DNA of 64,000 bases from CAHJXG01 sp965277495 (GTDB lineage: Bacteria > Pseudomonadota > Alphaproteobacteria > Acetobacterales > Acetobacteraceae). Numbering within the stretch: the first letter of the stretch is position 1; the number at the start of each line of letters is the position of its first letter. This document shows positions 1-8,459 of this stretch, piece after piece. The stretch spans positions 4,340,001-4,404,000 of the forward strand of contig OZ255824.1 of assembly GCA_965277495.1 (NCBI GenBank). Reading direction: 5' to 3'. The notes under the pieces were generated by a model. The model searched no databases. It saw only the letters and a program-made list of their open reading frames with translations, and had not been told where the DNA came from. Both the position numbers and the translations under genes were made by a program.

Positions 1-1467
1 CAGCCCTGGGCGGCGCGAGCGTGGCTGGGCGGGCAGGTCCATCGGCAGCAGCGGCGAACCCGTGGCGCCATCGTCGGAAACGGCGTCGGGCACGCCCTCC
101 GGCACATCGCAGCGTCCGAGATAAGCCACGGCCAGATTACGGAATACGTAATCGAGGATCGAGGTCGCGTGGCCGACATCCGGGTCCCCCTCGACCCGGC
201 CGGCGGGACCGAACCGGGTCAGGGTGAAGGCGTCCACATAATCCTGCAACGCCACGCCATGCTGCAGGCCGAGGCTCACGGCGGCCGTCACGCTGTCCAT
301 CATGCCGCGCAACGCCGCGCCCTCCCGCGGCAGGGCGACGTGGACCTCGCCCAAGGTGCCGTCGGCATATTCGCCGGTCCGCACGTAGACGCGGTGCCCG
401 CCGACCGCGGCCTTTTGCGTATAGCCGCGGCGGCGGGCCGGCAGCTCGCGCCGATGCGGCGGCTGCGACGGTACTACGCCGGCCACCGGGCGGGGCGGCA
501 TGGCGTGGAAATAGGGGGCGACCGCATCGTGCATCGCCTGGTGCGCCGCGAGGCCGGCGGGAGCGAGCACCGGGTCGCCCGACAACAGCCGGGCCAGCGC
601 CGCCTCCGCGGTCATGCCCTGGGCCGCAAGCCGGGCCAGCGCCGCACGGGTCAGCGTGCCGTCGGGCCCGACGGGTGAGAAGCTCGGCGCGATGCCGCCA
701 GTGTCAGCGCCGAGCAGGGCATCGGCCGGACCGGGCGACAGGATGGCGGTGCACGGCACGCTGGACGAACCACGCAGTGCCGACGCCCGTGCATCGAATG
801 CGGCTGCGGCCAATGCCGGTACGGCGGCCTGGGGCGGCGGCATCGGCCAGGTGGGCAGGCGGGACAGCAGATCCGGCTGGTCGCCGGCGAAGGCGAGGTC
901 GGCCGTGGCGCGCAACAACGCGGCGATGCAGCGCGCAACGTCGCGTGCGTCCGGGCTGTCGTATTCGAGATCAAGCAGTGCCAGCAGCCCATCGAGATCG
1001 GTGATCCCGATAGCGAAGCGGGGGGCGTAATGCGATGCCCCGGGCGCACTGAGCCGCAACGCGGTCGCGGCGGTGGCAACCGCGTCGGTGAACGCCGCCG
1101 TGTCGAAGCCATGCGCGCCATCGTGGAACGCGGGCAAATTCAGCACGAAGCCCGGCGGCGCGCCGACGCTGCCATGCCATACCGGCGCGGTCGGCGCGGC
1201 CTGGCGGTGCAGCAGCATCGCGTGCAGGCGGTCGGCCAGCGCGGCGTCCCCAGCTTCCCGCGCGCGGTTGGCCACGGGGCGTATCCAGCTATCGGCGGCG
1301 CGCGGCAGGGTGACGCGGCCCTCGCCGGGCGCCAGGGCGGCAAGCGCGCTGGCGGCGCGGTCATCCCATGCGGCCGGAAGGCTCAAGGCGCGCGCCGGGG
1401 CGTCCGGATCGGCGCCAGCAGCCGTGTCGCGCATACGCACGCCGCGCCAAACCCGAGTGTTCTTCAT
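1..1467 (-). CDS. TSCPD-domain protein, reduced class II ribonucleotide reductase paralogue (C-terminus beyond window)
   Basis: The frame opens at ATG 1467 and is still open at base 1, so 489 codons are visible and the stop lies outside the window. Residues ~349-446 match the C-terminal TSCPD region of adenosylcobalamin-dependent ribonucleotide reductases: YTQKAAVGGH, RTGEY, SLGLQHGV, TSILDYVFR and AYLG are visible. The preceding ~340 residues keep only a loose skeleton of the NrdJ barrel and are hundreds of residues shorter than a true NrdJ. Only three cysteines occur in the visible frame and none sits in a recognisable finger-loop motif, so reductase activity is unlikely. A regulatory or accessory role is inference. 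It is divergent from the NDUFA12 gene. Confidence 0.75.
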   Translation of the reverse strand, partial: MKNTRVWRGVRMRDTAAGADPDAPARALSLPAAWDDRAASALAALAPGEGRVTLPRAADSWIRPVANRAREAGDAALADRLHAMLLHRQAAPTAPVWHGSVGAPPGFVLNLPAFHDGAHGFDTAAFTDAVATAATALRLSAPGASHYAPRFAIGITDLDGLLALLDLEYDSPDARDVARCIAALLRATADLAFAGDQPDLLSRLPTWPMPPPQAAVPALAAAAFDARASALRGSSSVPCTAILSPGPADALLGADTGGIAPSFSPVGPDGTLTRAALARLAAQGMTAEAALARLLSGDPVLAPAGLAAHQAMHDAVAPYFHAMPPRPVAGVVPSQPPHRRELPARRRGYTQKAAVGGHRVYVRTGEYADGTLGEVHVALPREGAALRGMMDSVTAAVSLGLQHGVALQDYVDAFTLTRFGPAGRVEGDPDVGHATSILDYVFRNLAVAYLGRCDVPEGVPDAVSDDGATGSPLLPMDLPAQPRSRRPGL

Positions 1468-1591
1468 GCCGCGATGCCCATGGCCGGATGCTAAGGGGAG
1501 CGCCGTTGCGGGGGAAGCTGGAATCTTGATCTGACGGGCGTTCGGGGCAGGCATAGTGGACCGCGCTGGCCGGGTCGCCTATATCGTCCGC

Positions 1592-1945
1592 ATGACCATC
1601 GGCACCCGGATCTTCACCTATTTCCACGGTCGCCCCGTCGGCAGCGACACGGCCGGCAACCGTTATTACGAGGAAAAGCGCGCCCGGCCCGGCCTGCGGC
1701 TGCGCCGATGGGTGATGTATGCCGGCGAGGTCGACGCGAGCGAGGTGCCGGCCGAGTGGCACGCCTGGCTGCACTACACGACCGACGAACCGATACCGCT
1801 GGCGTCCCGCAAACCTTGGCAGAAGCCGCACCAGGCCAACCTGACGGGCACGCCGGGCAGCTATCGTCCACCGGGGCATGACTACCGCGGCGGGCATCGC
1901 GCGCCGGCCACTGGCGACTATGAATCATGGACGCCGGGCAGCTAG
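1592..1945 (+). CDS. NDUFA12-family NADH:ubiquinone oxidoreductase accessory protein (17.2 kDa type)
   Basis: A 117-residue protein of the NDUFA12 (B17.2) family, a supernumerary complex I subunit shared by alphaproteobacteria and mitochondria. The family signature is clear: an N-terminal GTRIFTYFHG, then GNRYYEEK and RRWVMYAGEVDAS, and the WHAWLHYTTDEP block in the middle. The C-terminus is the usual proline/glycine-rich tail (PGSYRPPG). The ATG at 1592 is preferred over the in-frame start at 1556 because homologues begin at this point. It ends 4 bases before mlaD and probably leads an operon with mlaD, a small protein, DUF2155 and otsB. Confidence 0.88.
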   Translation: MTIGTRIFTYFHGRPVGSDTAGNRYYEEKRARPGLRLRRWVMYAGEVDASEVPAEWHAWLHYTTDEPIPLASRKPWQKPHQANLTGTPGSYRPPGHDYRGGHRAPATGDYESWTPGS

Positions 1946-1949
1946 GCGC

Positions 1950-2462
1950 ATGGCGGGATCGAAGCGGAGCGTCGCCGACCTGGTGGCGGGGGCGGCGGTG
2001 CTGCTCGTGACGGCCGGGTTTCTCGCCTATGCGGCGACCAATACCGGCCGGGGCGTCGGGACCGCCGGCACCCGCCTTTCGGCACGGTTCGACAATGTGG
2101 GCAGCGTTGGCGCCGGGGCGGATGTGCGTGTCGCTGGCGTCAAGGTCGGCAGCGTGTCGACAACCAGCATCGACCCGAAGACCTATCAGGGCGTGGTCCA
2201 GTTCACGGTTCAGCCGGACATCAAGCTGCCAGACGACAGCAGCGCCACGATCTCGACTGGTGGACTGCTGGGCGGCTCGTTTGTCACCCTCACTCCCGGT
2301 GGCGGGGACAAGATGCTGGGCGATGGCGGCGTGATCACGATCACGCAATCCGCGGAAAACCTTGAGGATTTGCTAGGCAAGTTCATCTTCAACGTCGGCA
2401 GCCTGGCTGACGCGACGCAGAAGTCGCTTGATCAAAAGAACAAGCCGGGCTCGCCGCAGTGA
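1950..2462 (+). CDS. mlaD: MlaD-family outer membrane lipid asymmetry / phospholipid transport protein
   Basis: A 170-residue MCE-domain protein. One N-terminal membrane helix (residues ~8-30) is followed by a single MCE domain with the typical NVGSVGAGADVRVAGVKVG start and a GLLGGSFVTL strand. The length fits single-MCE MlaD, the periplasmic substrate-binding part of the MlaFEDB retrograde phospholipid transporter. No mlaE, mlaF or mlaC is adjacent, but isolated mlaD beside NDUFA12 and DUF2155 genes is common in Rhodospirillales (recalled). The start MAGSKRS is chosen because it follows the previous stop by 4 bases. The next gene overlaps its stop. Confidence 0.88.
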   Translation: MAGSKRSVADLVAGAAVLLVTAGFLAYAATNTGRGVGTAGTRLSARFDNVGSVGAGADVRVAGVKVGSVSTTSIDPKTYQGVVQFTVQPDIKLPDDSSATISTGGLLGGSFVTLTPGGGDKMLGDGGVITITQSAENLEDLLGKFIFNVGSLADATQKSLDQKNKPGSPQ

Positions 2463-2671
2463 GCGCAGCGCCTGCCCTGTGGCCGATGGCCGATGGCAGC
2501 CCGGTCTCATGCCGGGAGAAGCTGCGGATGCTTGAGGAAAACCATGCGGAGGCCGCGCAGGTTTTGCAGGATGCGTTCGAGGACGCCGTGCTCATGGGCG
2601 TGGACGAGGCGGCGATGCGGCGGGTCCTGCTGGAGATGGTTGCCGCGCTGCGCAGCCCGAAGCGCGGCTGA
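2459..2671 (+). CDS. Small conserved protein of unknown function in the mlaD operon
   Basis: A 70-residue frame starting with GTG that overlaps the mlaD stop by 4 bases and shares its last base with the next start. The sequence is acidic and predicted helical, with no signal peptide, membrane segment or cysteine cluster. I do not recognise a named domain. Its position, overlapped at both ends in a five-gene run, supports it as a real translationally coupled gene. No function can be given. Confidence 0.6.
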   Translation: MSAAPALWPMADGSPVSCREKLRMLEENHAEAAQVLQDAFEDAVLMGVDEAAMRRVLLEMVAALRSPKRG

Positions 2672-3048
2672 TGCGCCGGCTGGCGCTCCTGGCCATGCTG
2701 GCGGCCGGGTCCGCGCAGGCGCAACCGGCCGGGCCGCCAGCGTCCCCGGCCGATACATGGCTGCCACGCGGCACGGCGGAGCTTTCCGTGCTCGACAAGG
2801 TGCGCGCCCAGCCTTCGCCGCTGACTGTGCGGGTCGGGCAGAGCGTGCCTTGGGGATCGTTGACCATCACCGTGCACGGCTGCGTGACGCGTCCGGCGGA
2901 CCTGCCGCAGGACAGCGCGGCCTTCCTCGAAGTCACGGATGGCCGCGCGACCGGCGCCGCGTTCCGGGGCTGGATGCTGGCCAGCGCGCCGGCTTTGTCG
3001 CAGATGGAGCATCCGATCTATGACCTGCGGGTGACATCATGCCATTAG
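2671..3048 (+). CDS. DUF2155-family exported protein
   Basis: A 125-residue secreted protein: an N-terminal signal peptide ends near AQAQ (residues ~15-19), followed by the DUF2155 domain. Recognisable family features are the LDKVRAQPSPLTVRVGQ strand, GSLTITVHGC, FLEV, and the C-terminal FRGWMLASAPALSQMEHPIYDLRV block with a terminal cysteine. The two cysteines (in HGCVTR and TSCH) probably form a disulphide. DUF2155 is a periplasmic family of alphaproteobacteria with no established biochemical role and often lies near NDUFA12. It overlaps otsB by 10 bases. Confidence 0.85.
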   Translation: MRRLALLAMLAAGSAQAQPAGPPASPADTWLPRGTAELSVLDKVRAQPSPLTVRVGQSVPWGSLTITVHGCVTRPADLPQDSAAFLEVTDGRATGAAFRGWMLASAPALSQMEHPIYDLRVTSCH

Positions 3049-3812
3049 GCGGTTTTCTGGTGGCGCAATCGGCGCTGCTGCTCGACATGGACGGCACCTT
3101 GCTCGACATCGCGCCGACGCCGGATCAGGTGCGGGTCGCGCTGGGGCTGCCTGAGTCGCTTCGCCAGTTGCGGGATGCGATGGGTGGCGCGCTTGCCGTC
3201 GTAACCGGGCGTCCGATCGAGCAGGTGGACGGCTTGTTCGGCAACGTGCCGTATGCGGTGGCAGGGGAACACGGCGGCGCCATCCGGCACGCGCCCGGCG
3301 CGGAGGTCGTGCGCGTCAGCCTGCCTGCCCCGCCGGTCGATTGGGTAATCGCAGCCGCCCGCATCGCCGACGCGCATCCGGGCGTGCTGCTGGAGCAGAA
3401 GCAGCGCGGGTTCGTGCTGCACTACCGGGCGGCGCCTGAGCTGGGGCCTGCGCTGCGCGAGGCGGCGTTGGCGCTGATTGCGCCGCTTGCGGGCCAGTTC
3501 CAATTGATGGAGGCGTTGATGGCCTGGGAGATCCGGCCGCGCGGCGCAGACAAGGGCAGCGCCGTCGACGCGCTGATGACCGAGGCGCCGTTCGCCGGGC
3601 GACGCCCAATTTTCATCGGCGATGATGTGACGGACGAGGACGGGATGCGTGCCGCCCGTGCCCTGGGCGGCGCTGGGCTGCGGGTCGACGAGTTCTTCGG
3701 CGATTCCAGTGGAGTGCGCGGCTGGCTGGCTGAGGCCGCCGCTGGTTTTGGTGCCTGGCCGCCGTTGCCGGTTCAGGCGACCGCGGCGGCAACCGTCTTG
3801 CCGCCCAAATAG
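3039..3812 (+). CDS. otsB: Trehalose-phosphatase
   Basis: A 257-residue HAD-superfamily phosphatase that hydrolyses trehalose 6-phosphate to trehalose. Motif I is LLDMDGTLLD (nucleophile Asp16, acid/base Asp18), motif II is VVTGRP, and motif IV is FIGDDVTDEDG near residue 195. The GEHGG segment and the RGADKGSAV loop with the conserved lysine are typical of OtsB. No trehalose-6-phosphate synthase gene is adjacent, so its partner is probably elsewhere. It overlaps DUF2155 by 10 bases upstream, and its last 40 bases overlap the convergent livF gene. Confidence 0.9.
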   Translation: MPLGGFLVAQSALLLDMDGTLLDIAPTPDQVRVALGLPESLRQLRDAMGGALAVVTGRPIEQVDGLFGNVPYAVAGEHGGAIRHAPGAEVVRVSLPAPPVDWVIAAARIADAHPGVLLEQKQRGFVLHYRAAPELGPALREAALALIAPLAGQFQLMEALMAWEIRPRGADKGSAVDALMTEAPFAGRRPIFIGDDVTDEDGMRAARALGGAGLRVDEFFGDSSGVRGWLAEAAAGFGAWPPLPVQATAAATVLPPK

Positions 3813-4513
3813 GCCGCGCGCACGTCCGGGTTGCTCCACAGCTCGGCAGGCTTGCCCGCCACCAGCAGGCTGCCGGTCTCCAGCACGTAGCCGCGGTCGG
3901 CGACGGAAAGCGCCATGTGCGCGTTCTGCTCGACCAGCAGGACGGTGGTGCCGCGGCGGCGGATCTCGGCGATAATGCGAAAAACCTGCTGCACGATCAG
4001 CGGCGCGAGGCCGAGCGACGGCTCGTCCAACAACAGCAGCCGCGGCTTGGCCATCATGCCGCGGGCGACGGCGACCATCTGCAACTGGCCACCCGACAGC
4101 GTCCAGCCCAGTGCGTGCTCCAGCCGTTTCAGGTCGGGGAAGAAGCCCATCATCTCGTCGGTTTCCGTCTCCAGCACCCGGCGGCCGACGCCGCGGCGGT
4201 TGCTGCCGCCCAGCAGGATGTTCTCCCGCACCGTCAAACCTGGGAACACCCGGCGCCCTTCCGGCACGTGCGCGATGCCGAGCCGCACGATCGCCTCCGG
4301 CTTCATGCCGATCAGCGAGCGCCCGGCGAAGCTGAGCCGGCCCGAGACGTTGGGCACCAGGCCCGATATGGCGCGCAGCGTCGTGCTCTTGCCCGCGCCG
4401 TTGCTGCCGAGCAGGGCGACGATCTCGCCCTCCTCGACAATCAGCGAGAGGCCCTTGAGCACATCGGCGGCGCCGTAGCGCGCGACCAGGCCATCCAGCT
4501 CAAGCAGCGGCAT
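3773..4513 (-). CDS. livF: Branched-chain amino acid ABC transporter, ATP-binding protein LivF
   Basis: A 246-residue ABC ATPase. Walker A is GSNGAGKST (residues ~36-44), the signature is TLSGGQLQ, Walker B is LLLLDEPSLGLAP, and the switch segment is VEQNA. The LivF hallmarks RLGIAHVPEGRRVFPGLTVREN and the short 3' half distinguish it from LivG. MPLLELDG at 4513 is preferred to the longer start at 4531. It overlaps the upstream livM-livG fusion by 14 bases, so it is the last gene of the importer operon. Its 3' end overlaps otsB tail-to-tail. Confidence 0.9.
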   Translation of the reverse strand: MPLLELDGLVARYGAADVLKGLSLIVEEGEIVALLGSNGAGKSTTLRAISGLVPNVSGRLSFAGRSLIGMKPEAIVRLGIAHVPEGRRVFPGLTVRENILLGGSNRRGVGRRVLETETDEMMGFFPDLKRLEHALGWTLSGGQLQMVAVARGMMAKPRLLLLDEPSLGLAPLIVQQVFRIIAEIRRRGTTVLLVEQNAHMALSVADRGYVLETGSLLVAGKPAELWSNPDVRAAYLGGKTVAAAVA

Positions 4514-6284
4514 CTTCACGAGGCTCCCCAAGGTAGGCGGCGATGACGTCCGGATGCGACAGCACGTCGCGCGGGCGTCCGTCGGCGATGCGGCGGCCGA
4601 AGTTCAGCACGGTGATGTGGTCGGCCACCTGCTCGACCAGGTTCATGTCATGGTCGACGATCAGGATGGTGAGGCCGTGGCCCTTCAAGCGGCGCAGCAG
4701 CGCGCCGAGCTCCTGCTTTTCCGTGAGGTTGAGCCCGGCCGCGGGCTCGTCCAACAATAACACTTGCGGGTTGCCGGCGAGCGCGCGGGCGATCTCGACA
4801 TAGCGCTGGGTGCCGTACGACAGCGTGCCCACCATCCGGTTCGCGTCCGCACGCAAGCCGACGAAGTCGAGCGCCGCGAGCGCCCGTTCCACGACCAGGG
4901 CCGGATTCTCAGCGATATCGTTGCCGGGCCGCTCGGCACCGACCATGACGTTCTCCAGCACGGACATGCCGCGGAACACCCGGATATTCTGGAACGTGCG
5001 GGCCAGGCCGCGCCGGGTGCGTTCGTGCGGCGCGGTTCCGGTCACGTCCCGTCCGGCAATCGCGATGCGCCCGGCGGTCGGGCGATACAGCCCGGTCACG
5101 ACATTGATGAAGGTCGTCTTGCCCGAGCCGTTAGGGCCGATCAGGGCATGGACGGTGCCGCGGCGCACCGCCATGTCCACGCCGTCCAGCGCCTTCAAGC
5201 CGCCGAAATGCTTGGCTAGGCCCTCGATGTTCAGCGCAACGTCAGCGGTTTCGATCCCGCGCTGGCCCAGCAGCGGCAGCGGCGTCACCAGGCCATCGAT
5301 GACGGGCGCCGCGCGGCGCAGTCGCTGGGTCAGGCCCCATAGCCCATCCGGGAGGAACACCATGATCAGGATGACGGCCGCGCCATAGACGGCGAGGTAG
5401 ACCTGGCGCAGGAAGCGCAGCCATTCCGGCAGGATCACCAGCAGCCCGGTGCCGAGCAATGCGCCGAACGGCGACTGCACGCCGCCGAGCAGCGCCATGG
5501 TCAGCAGGACGATGCTCTCGCCGAAGCCGAACTGGTCCGGGCTGATGTAGGCGAAAGCTCCGGCGAACAGGCCGCCGCCAAGGCCGCCAAGCAGCGCGCT
5601 GATGCCGAATGCCAGCACCTTCGTGCTGTAAACGTTGATGCCGCAGGTGCTGGCGGCGATTTCGTTGTCCCGCACTGCCTGCATCGCGCGTCCGAGCCGG
5701 GTCGTCTTGAGACGCCAGATATACCAGGTGACGCAAGCGAGCGCCACGAGGCACAAGGCAAGGTAGTGGTCGCCGCTCTCGAGCCGCAGGCCGGGCACGT
5801 GCGGGCGGGCGATGTCTTTGACCCCGTCCGGCCCGTGCGTGAGGCCGATCCAGTTGTTCAGCACGAGGGTCAGGATTTGCTGGAAGCTGATGGTGACCAT
5901 TGCGAGGTAATGGCCGCCGAGCCGCAGGCTGGCGAAGCCGAGCGCCACGCCAAACACGCCCGCCAGCGCGATGCCGGACGCGAGCGCCGCGAAGAACGGC
6001 AGCCCGTAGTCGGTCGTGCCAAGCGCCACGCCGTAAGCCCCGAGTCCGAAGAACGCGGCCTGCGCCAGCGAAATCTGCCCGCAGTATCCGAGCACCACCA
6101 CAAGCCCGGCCACCGCCACGGCGTAGGTCGCCGCCTGCATGACGATGTTGAGCGTGTAGCCCTGTTCCGGCATGAGCGTCGACAATGCCAGCACGCCGAT
6201 GATGGCGGCTGCGAGCGCCGGCAGGCCGCGCCAACTGCGCGCCTGGGTCACGCTGGGCGCTGCGGGGAGCGTAGCGGCGCTCAT
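4500..6284 (-). CDS. Branched-chain amino acid ABC transporter, fused LivM permease and LivG ATPase
   Basis: A 594-residue fusion. Residues ~1-320 are the LivM permease with about ten membrane helices and the GYCGQISLAQAAFFGLGAY and RDNEIAAS motifs. Residues ~345-594 are LivG, with Walker A GPNGSGKTT near residue 386, RTFQNIRVFRGMSVLENV, the signature LSYGTQR and Walker B LLLDEPAAGLN. The two halves are separate genes in many bacteria. The gene starts with ATGA overlapping the livH stop and overlaps livF, so all four parts should be made together. The substrate is not proven by sequence. Confidence 0.9.
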   Translation of the reverse strand: MSAATLPAAPSVTQARSWRGLPALAAAIIGVLALSTLMPEQGYTLNIVMQAATYAVAVAGLVVVLGYCGQISLAQAAFFGLGAYGVALGTTDYGLPFFAALASGIALAGVFGVALGFASLRLGGHYLAMVTISFQQILTLVLNNWIGLTHGPDGVKDIARPHVPGLRLESGDHYLALCLVALACVTWYIWRLKTTRLGRAMQAVRDNEIAASTCGINVYSTKVLAFGISALLGGLGGGLFAGAFAYISPDQFGFGESIVLLTMALLGGVQSPFGALLGTGLLVILPEWLRFLRQVYLAVYGAAVILIMVFLPDGLWGLTQRLRRAAPVIDGLVTPLPLLGQRGIETADVALNIEGLAKHFGGLKALDGVDMAVRRGTVHALIGPNGSGKTTFINVVTGLYRPTAGRIAIAGRDVTGTAPHERTRRGLARTFQNIRVFRGMSVLENVMVGAERPGNDIAENPALVVERALAALDFVGLRADANRMVGTLSYGTQRYVEIARALAGNPQVLLLDEPAAGLNLTEKQELGALLRRLKGHGLTILIVDHDMNLVEQVADHITVLNFGRRIADGRPRDVLSHPDVIAAYLGEPREDAAA

Positions 6285-7168
6285 GCCTTCTCTGCGATCT
6301 TCTCGCCGAACAAGCCCTGCGGCCGGATCAGCAGGAACAGCAGCAGCAGGCCGAATGCCAGCGCATCCTTATAAGGGACTGAGATGTAGGCGGCGCCGAA
6401 CGTTTCCACCACGCCGAGCGCCAGGCCGCCTAGGATGGCGCCGGGGATGTTGCCGAAACCGCCGATGATGTTGGCGGCAAACGCCTTGAGCGAGATGATG
6501 GCGCCCATGCCGACCGAGACGAACAGCACCGGCGCCACCAGGATGCCGGCCAGCCCACCGAGTGCCGCGCTATAGGCGAAGGTGATCAGGATCATCAGCG
6601 CGACCGGGATGCCGAGCAGGCTTGCCATCTCCTTGTCCTGGCTGGTGGCCTGCAGCTTCTTGCCGAGCAGCGTCTTCTCGAAGATCAGGAACTGCAGCAG
6701 CACCATGACCGCGGCGGTGACGATGATGGCGATGTATTGGCTGTCCATGAACACGCCGCCGACCTCGAAGCCCGGGCTGTCGAACAGGCCGGGCAGCACC
6801 GCCGGGCTGGGGCCATAGAGCGCCAGCACGGTGTTGGCGAGGAAGATGCTGGCGCCGATGGTGCTGATGATGACGGGCAGTTGGCCGCGGTGGCGCAGCG
6901 GCCAATAGGTCGCGCCGGCGAACAGCACGCCGAACCCGGCCATCAGCACGACCGCGATCGGCAGCGCCACGAAATAGGGGATGCCCAGCACGGTCGACAG
7001 CACGACCATGGCGTAGGCGCCGAGCATGGAGAACTCGCCCTGGGCGAAGTTCACGACGCTCGCCGCCCGGATCAGCAGCACGAAGCCGAGCGCCACCAGC
7101 GCGTAGATCGCGCCGATGCCGAGGCCGGTGAACAGGAGCTGCGGGACGAGGCTCAACCCCAGGCTCAA
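6281..7168 (-). CDS. livH: Branched-chain amino acid ABC transporter permease LivH
   Basis: A 295-residue polytopic membrane protein of the LivH family: GLGIGAIYALVALGFVLL at the N-terminus, VVNFAQGEFSMLGAY, DKEMASLLGI in the cytoplasmic loop, and a C-terminal LLLFLLIRPQGLFGEK. The start is TTG at 7168, directly abutting the stop of the binding-protein gene, with AAGG about 7 bases upstream. No ATG occurs near the conserved N-terminus. The last 4 bases overlap the fused livM-livG start. It forms the membrane channel together with the LivM half of that fusion. Confidence 0.9.
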   Translation of the reverse strand: MSLGLSLVPQLLFTGLGIGAIYALVALGFVLLIRAASVVNFAQGEFSMLGAYAMVVLSTVLGIPYFVALPIAVVLMAGFGVLFAGATYWPLRHRGQLPVIISTIGASIFLANTVLALYGPSPAVLPGLFDSPGFEVGGVFMDSQYIAIIVTAAVMVLLQFLIFEKTLLGKKLQATSQDKEMASLLGIPVALMILITFAYSAALGGLAGILVAPVLFVSVGMGAIISLKAFAANIIGGFGNIPGAILGGLALGVVETFGAAYISVPYKDALAFGLLLLFLLIRPQGLFGEKIAEKA

Positions 7169-8308
7169 TCAACCTTGGACTTCGATCCGGCGATCGAAGA
7201 CGATCTTGCCGTTCTCGTTCTTGACGACGTTATAGCCGCGCAAGCCGTCGCCCTTGTCGTCGAAGTTATATTCGCCCTCCGCCCCGGCGAAACCATGGAT
7301 CGCCGCCAGCGCCGCGCGGATTTTTTCTGGGTCCGTGCTGCCGGCGTCGTTGATCGCCCGCGCCAGCAGGTTCACCGCGTCGAACGCCCAGGAGGACTGG
7401 TTGTCCGGGATAGCTTTATAGAGTGCCTCGTATCGTTCGGCAAACGCCTTTGAGGCCGGCGTCGCGTCCACGGCGTAGTCCGCGACGCCGTAGGTGCCAT
7501 ACAGCGCGCGTCCGGCCAAATTGAGCGCCGTGGTGTTCACGATCGAAGGCGACCCCACCCAGGGGATCGTCACGCCGAGCTGCCGCAATTGCCGGGCAAA
7601 GATCCCGAGATCGCTTTCGTAGGTGAAGTAGCTGCCTAGGATGTCGGCGCCGGATTGCCGCACCGCCAACACCACTGCCGTGTAGTCCGACGCCTGGTTG
7701 GTGTAGCCCTGCATCAGCACCGGGGTGATGCCTTTTTCCTTCAGCGCCGCCTCCAGCGCCTTGGAGCCGTTGCTGCCGAAGGCGTCGGTCGAGTAAACCA
7801 CGGCCCACTTCTGCTTCTTCAGGTCGCTGACGCCGAACTCGGCGATGACTTTCGCGGAGTAGCTATCGTTCGGACGGCAGCGGAACAGCCACTTGTTGCC
7901 CTCCTGCGTCAGGGTCGGGTCGGTGCCGCCGAACATCATGGGCTTGGCGGCCTTGAGCACGTCGGGCGACATGGCGTGGACCTGTGTCGACCGGATCGAG
8001 CCGATGAACGCCACGATGTCGGGCCGTCCGGCCAGGCGGCTGAACGCCAGCACCGCGCCGGGGTTGGTGGTCTGGTCGTCCTCGACCACAAGCTCCAGCT
8101 TGCGGCCCAGCACGCCCTTCTCGTTCACCGCATCCAGCGCCATCCGGGCGCCGTTGAGCTGGAGCTTGCCGGCTTCCGCCGCTGGCCCGGTCGAGGGCGA
8201 GATGACGCCGATCTTGATGGTGTCTTCGGCACGGGCGAACTGCGGCGCCAAGGCCAGCGCAGCGCCGGACAGCCCGAGCGCTCGCCGGGTTAGATGTGGA
8301 AAGTCCAT
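7169..8308 (-). CDS. Amino-acid type ABC transporter substrate-binding protein (Tat-exported candidate)
   Basis: A 379-residue periplasmic binding protein of the type I fold (LivK/receptor ligand-binding family). The N-terminus carries LTRRALGLSGAALALAPQFARA, which fits a signal peptide and has a twin arginine. The mature part begins IKIGVISPSTGP and contains VVEDDQTTNPGAV and SWAFDAVNLL. The ATG at 8308 is chosen over 8419 because AGGGAG lies 7-8 bases upstream and the signal peptide starts there. First gene of the importer operon. Family members bind branched-chain or other amino acids, amides or aromatic acids; the ligand cannot be read from sequence. Confidence 0.88.
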   Translation of the reverse strand: MDFPHLTRRALGLSGAALALAPQFARAEDTIKIGVISPSTGPAAEAGKLQLNGARMALDAVNEKGVLGRKLELVVEDDQTTNPGAVLAFSRLAGRPDIVAFIGSIRSTQVHAMSPDVLKAAKPMMFGGTDPTLTQEGNKWLFRCRPNDSYSAKVIAEFGVSDLKKQKWAVVYSTDAFGSNGSKALEAALKEKGITPVLMQGYTNQASDYTAVVLAVRQSGADILGSYFTYESDLGIFARQLRQLGVTIPWVGSPSIVNTTALNLAGRALYGTYGVADYAVDATPASKAFAERYEALYKAIPDNQSSWAFDAVNLLARAINDAGSTDPEKIRAALAAIHGFAGAEGEYNFDDKGDGLRGYNVVKNENGKIVFDRRIEVQG

Positions 8309-8459
8309 GGCTTCAACTCCCTGAAACGGCTTTCCGGCCGTCATTGTAGGGATACGAACACACGCCCTCCCTGTGGACAAGCACGATTTAGAACCCCGGC
8401 AACAATACCTGCCCGGCATTGAGATTTGGTTAACGCCGGGGAATGATAGTGCGCCGGGA

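Noticed and set aside
169..1121. Several long plus- and minus-strand reading frames across the first 1.5 kb
   Set aside because: They are composition shadows of the open minus-strand frame from 1467 to base 1, which alone matches a known family (NrdJ/TSCPD). The high-GC bias keeps other frames open.
1468..1591. Possible cobalamin riboswitch before the NrdJ-like gene
   Set aside because: The gap is only 124 bases and contains no GCCACTG-type B12 box or paired stems that I can see.
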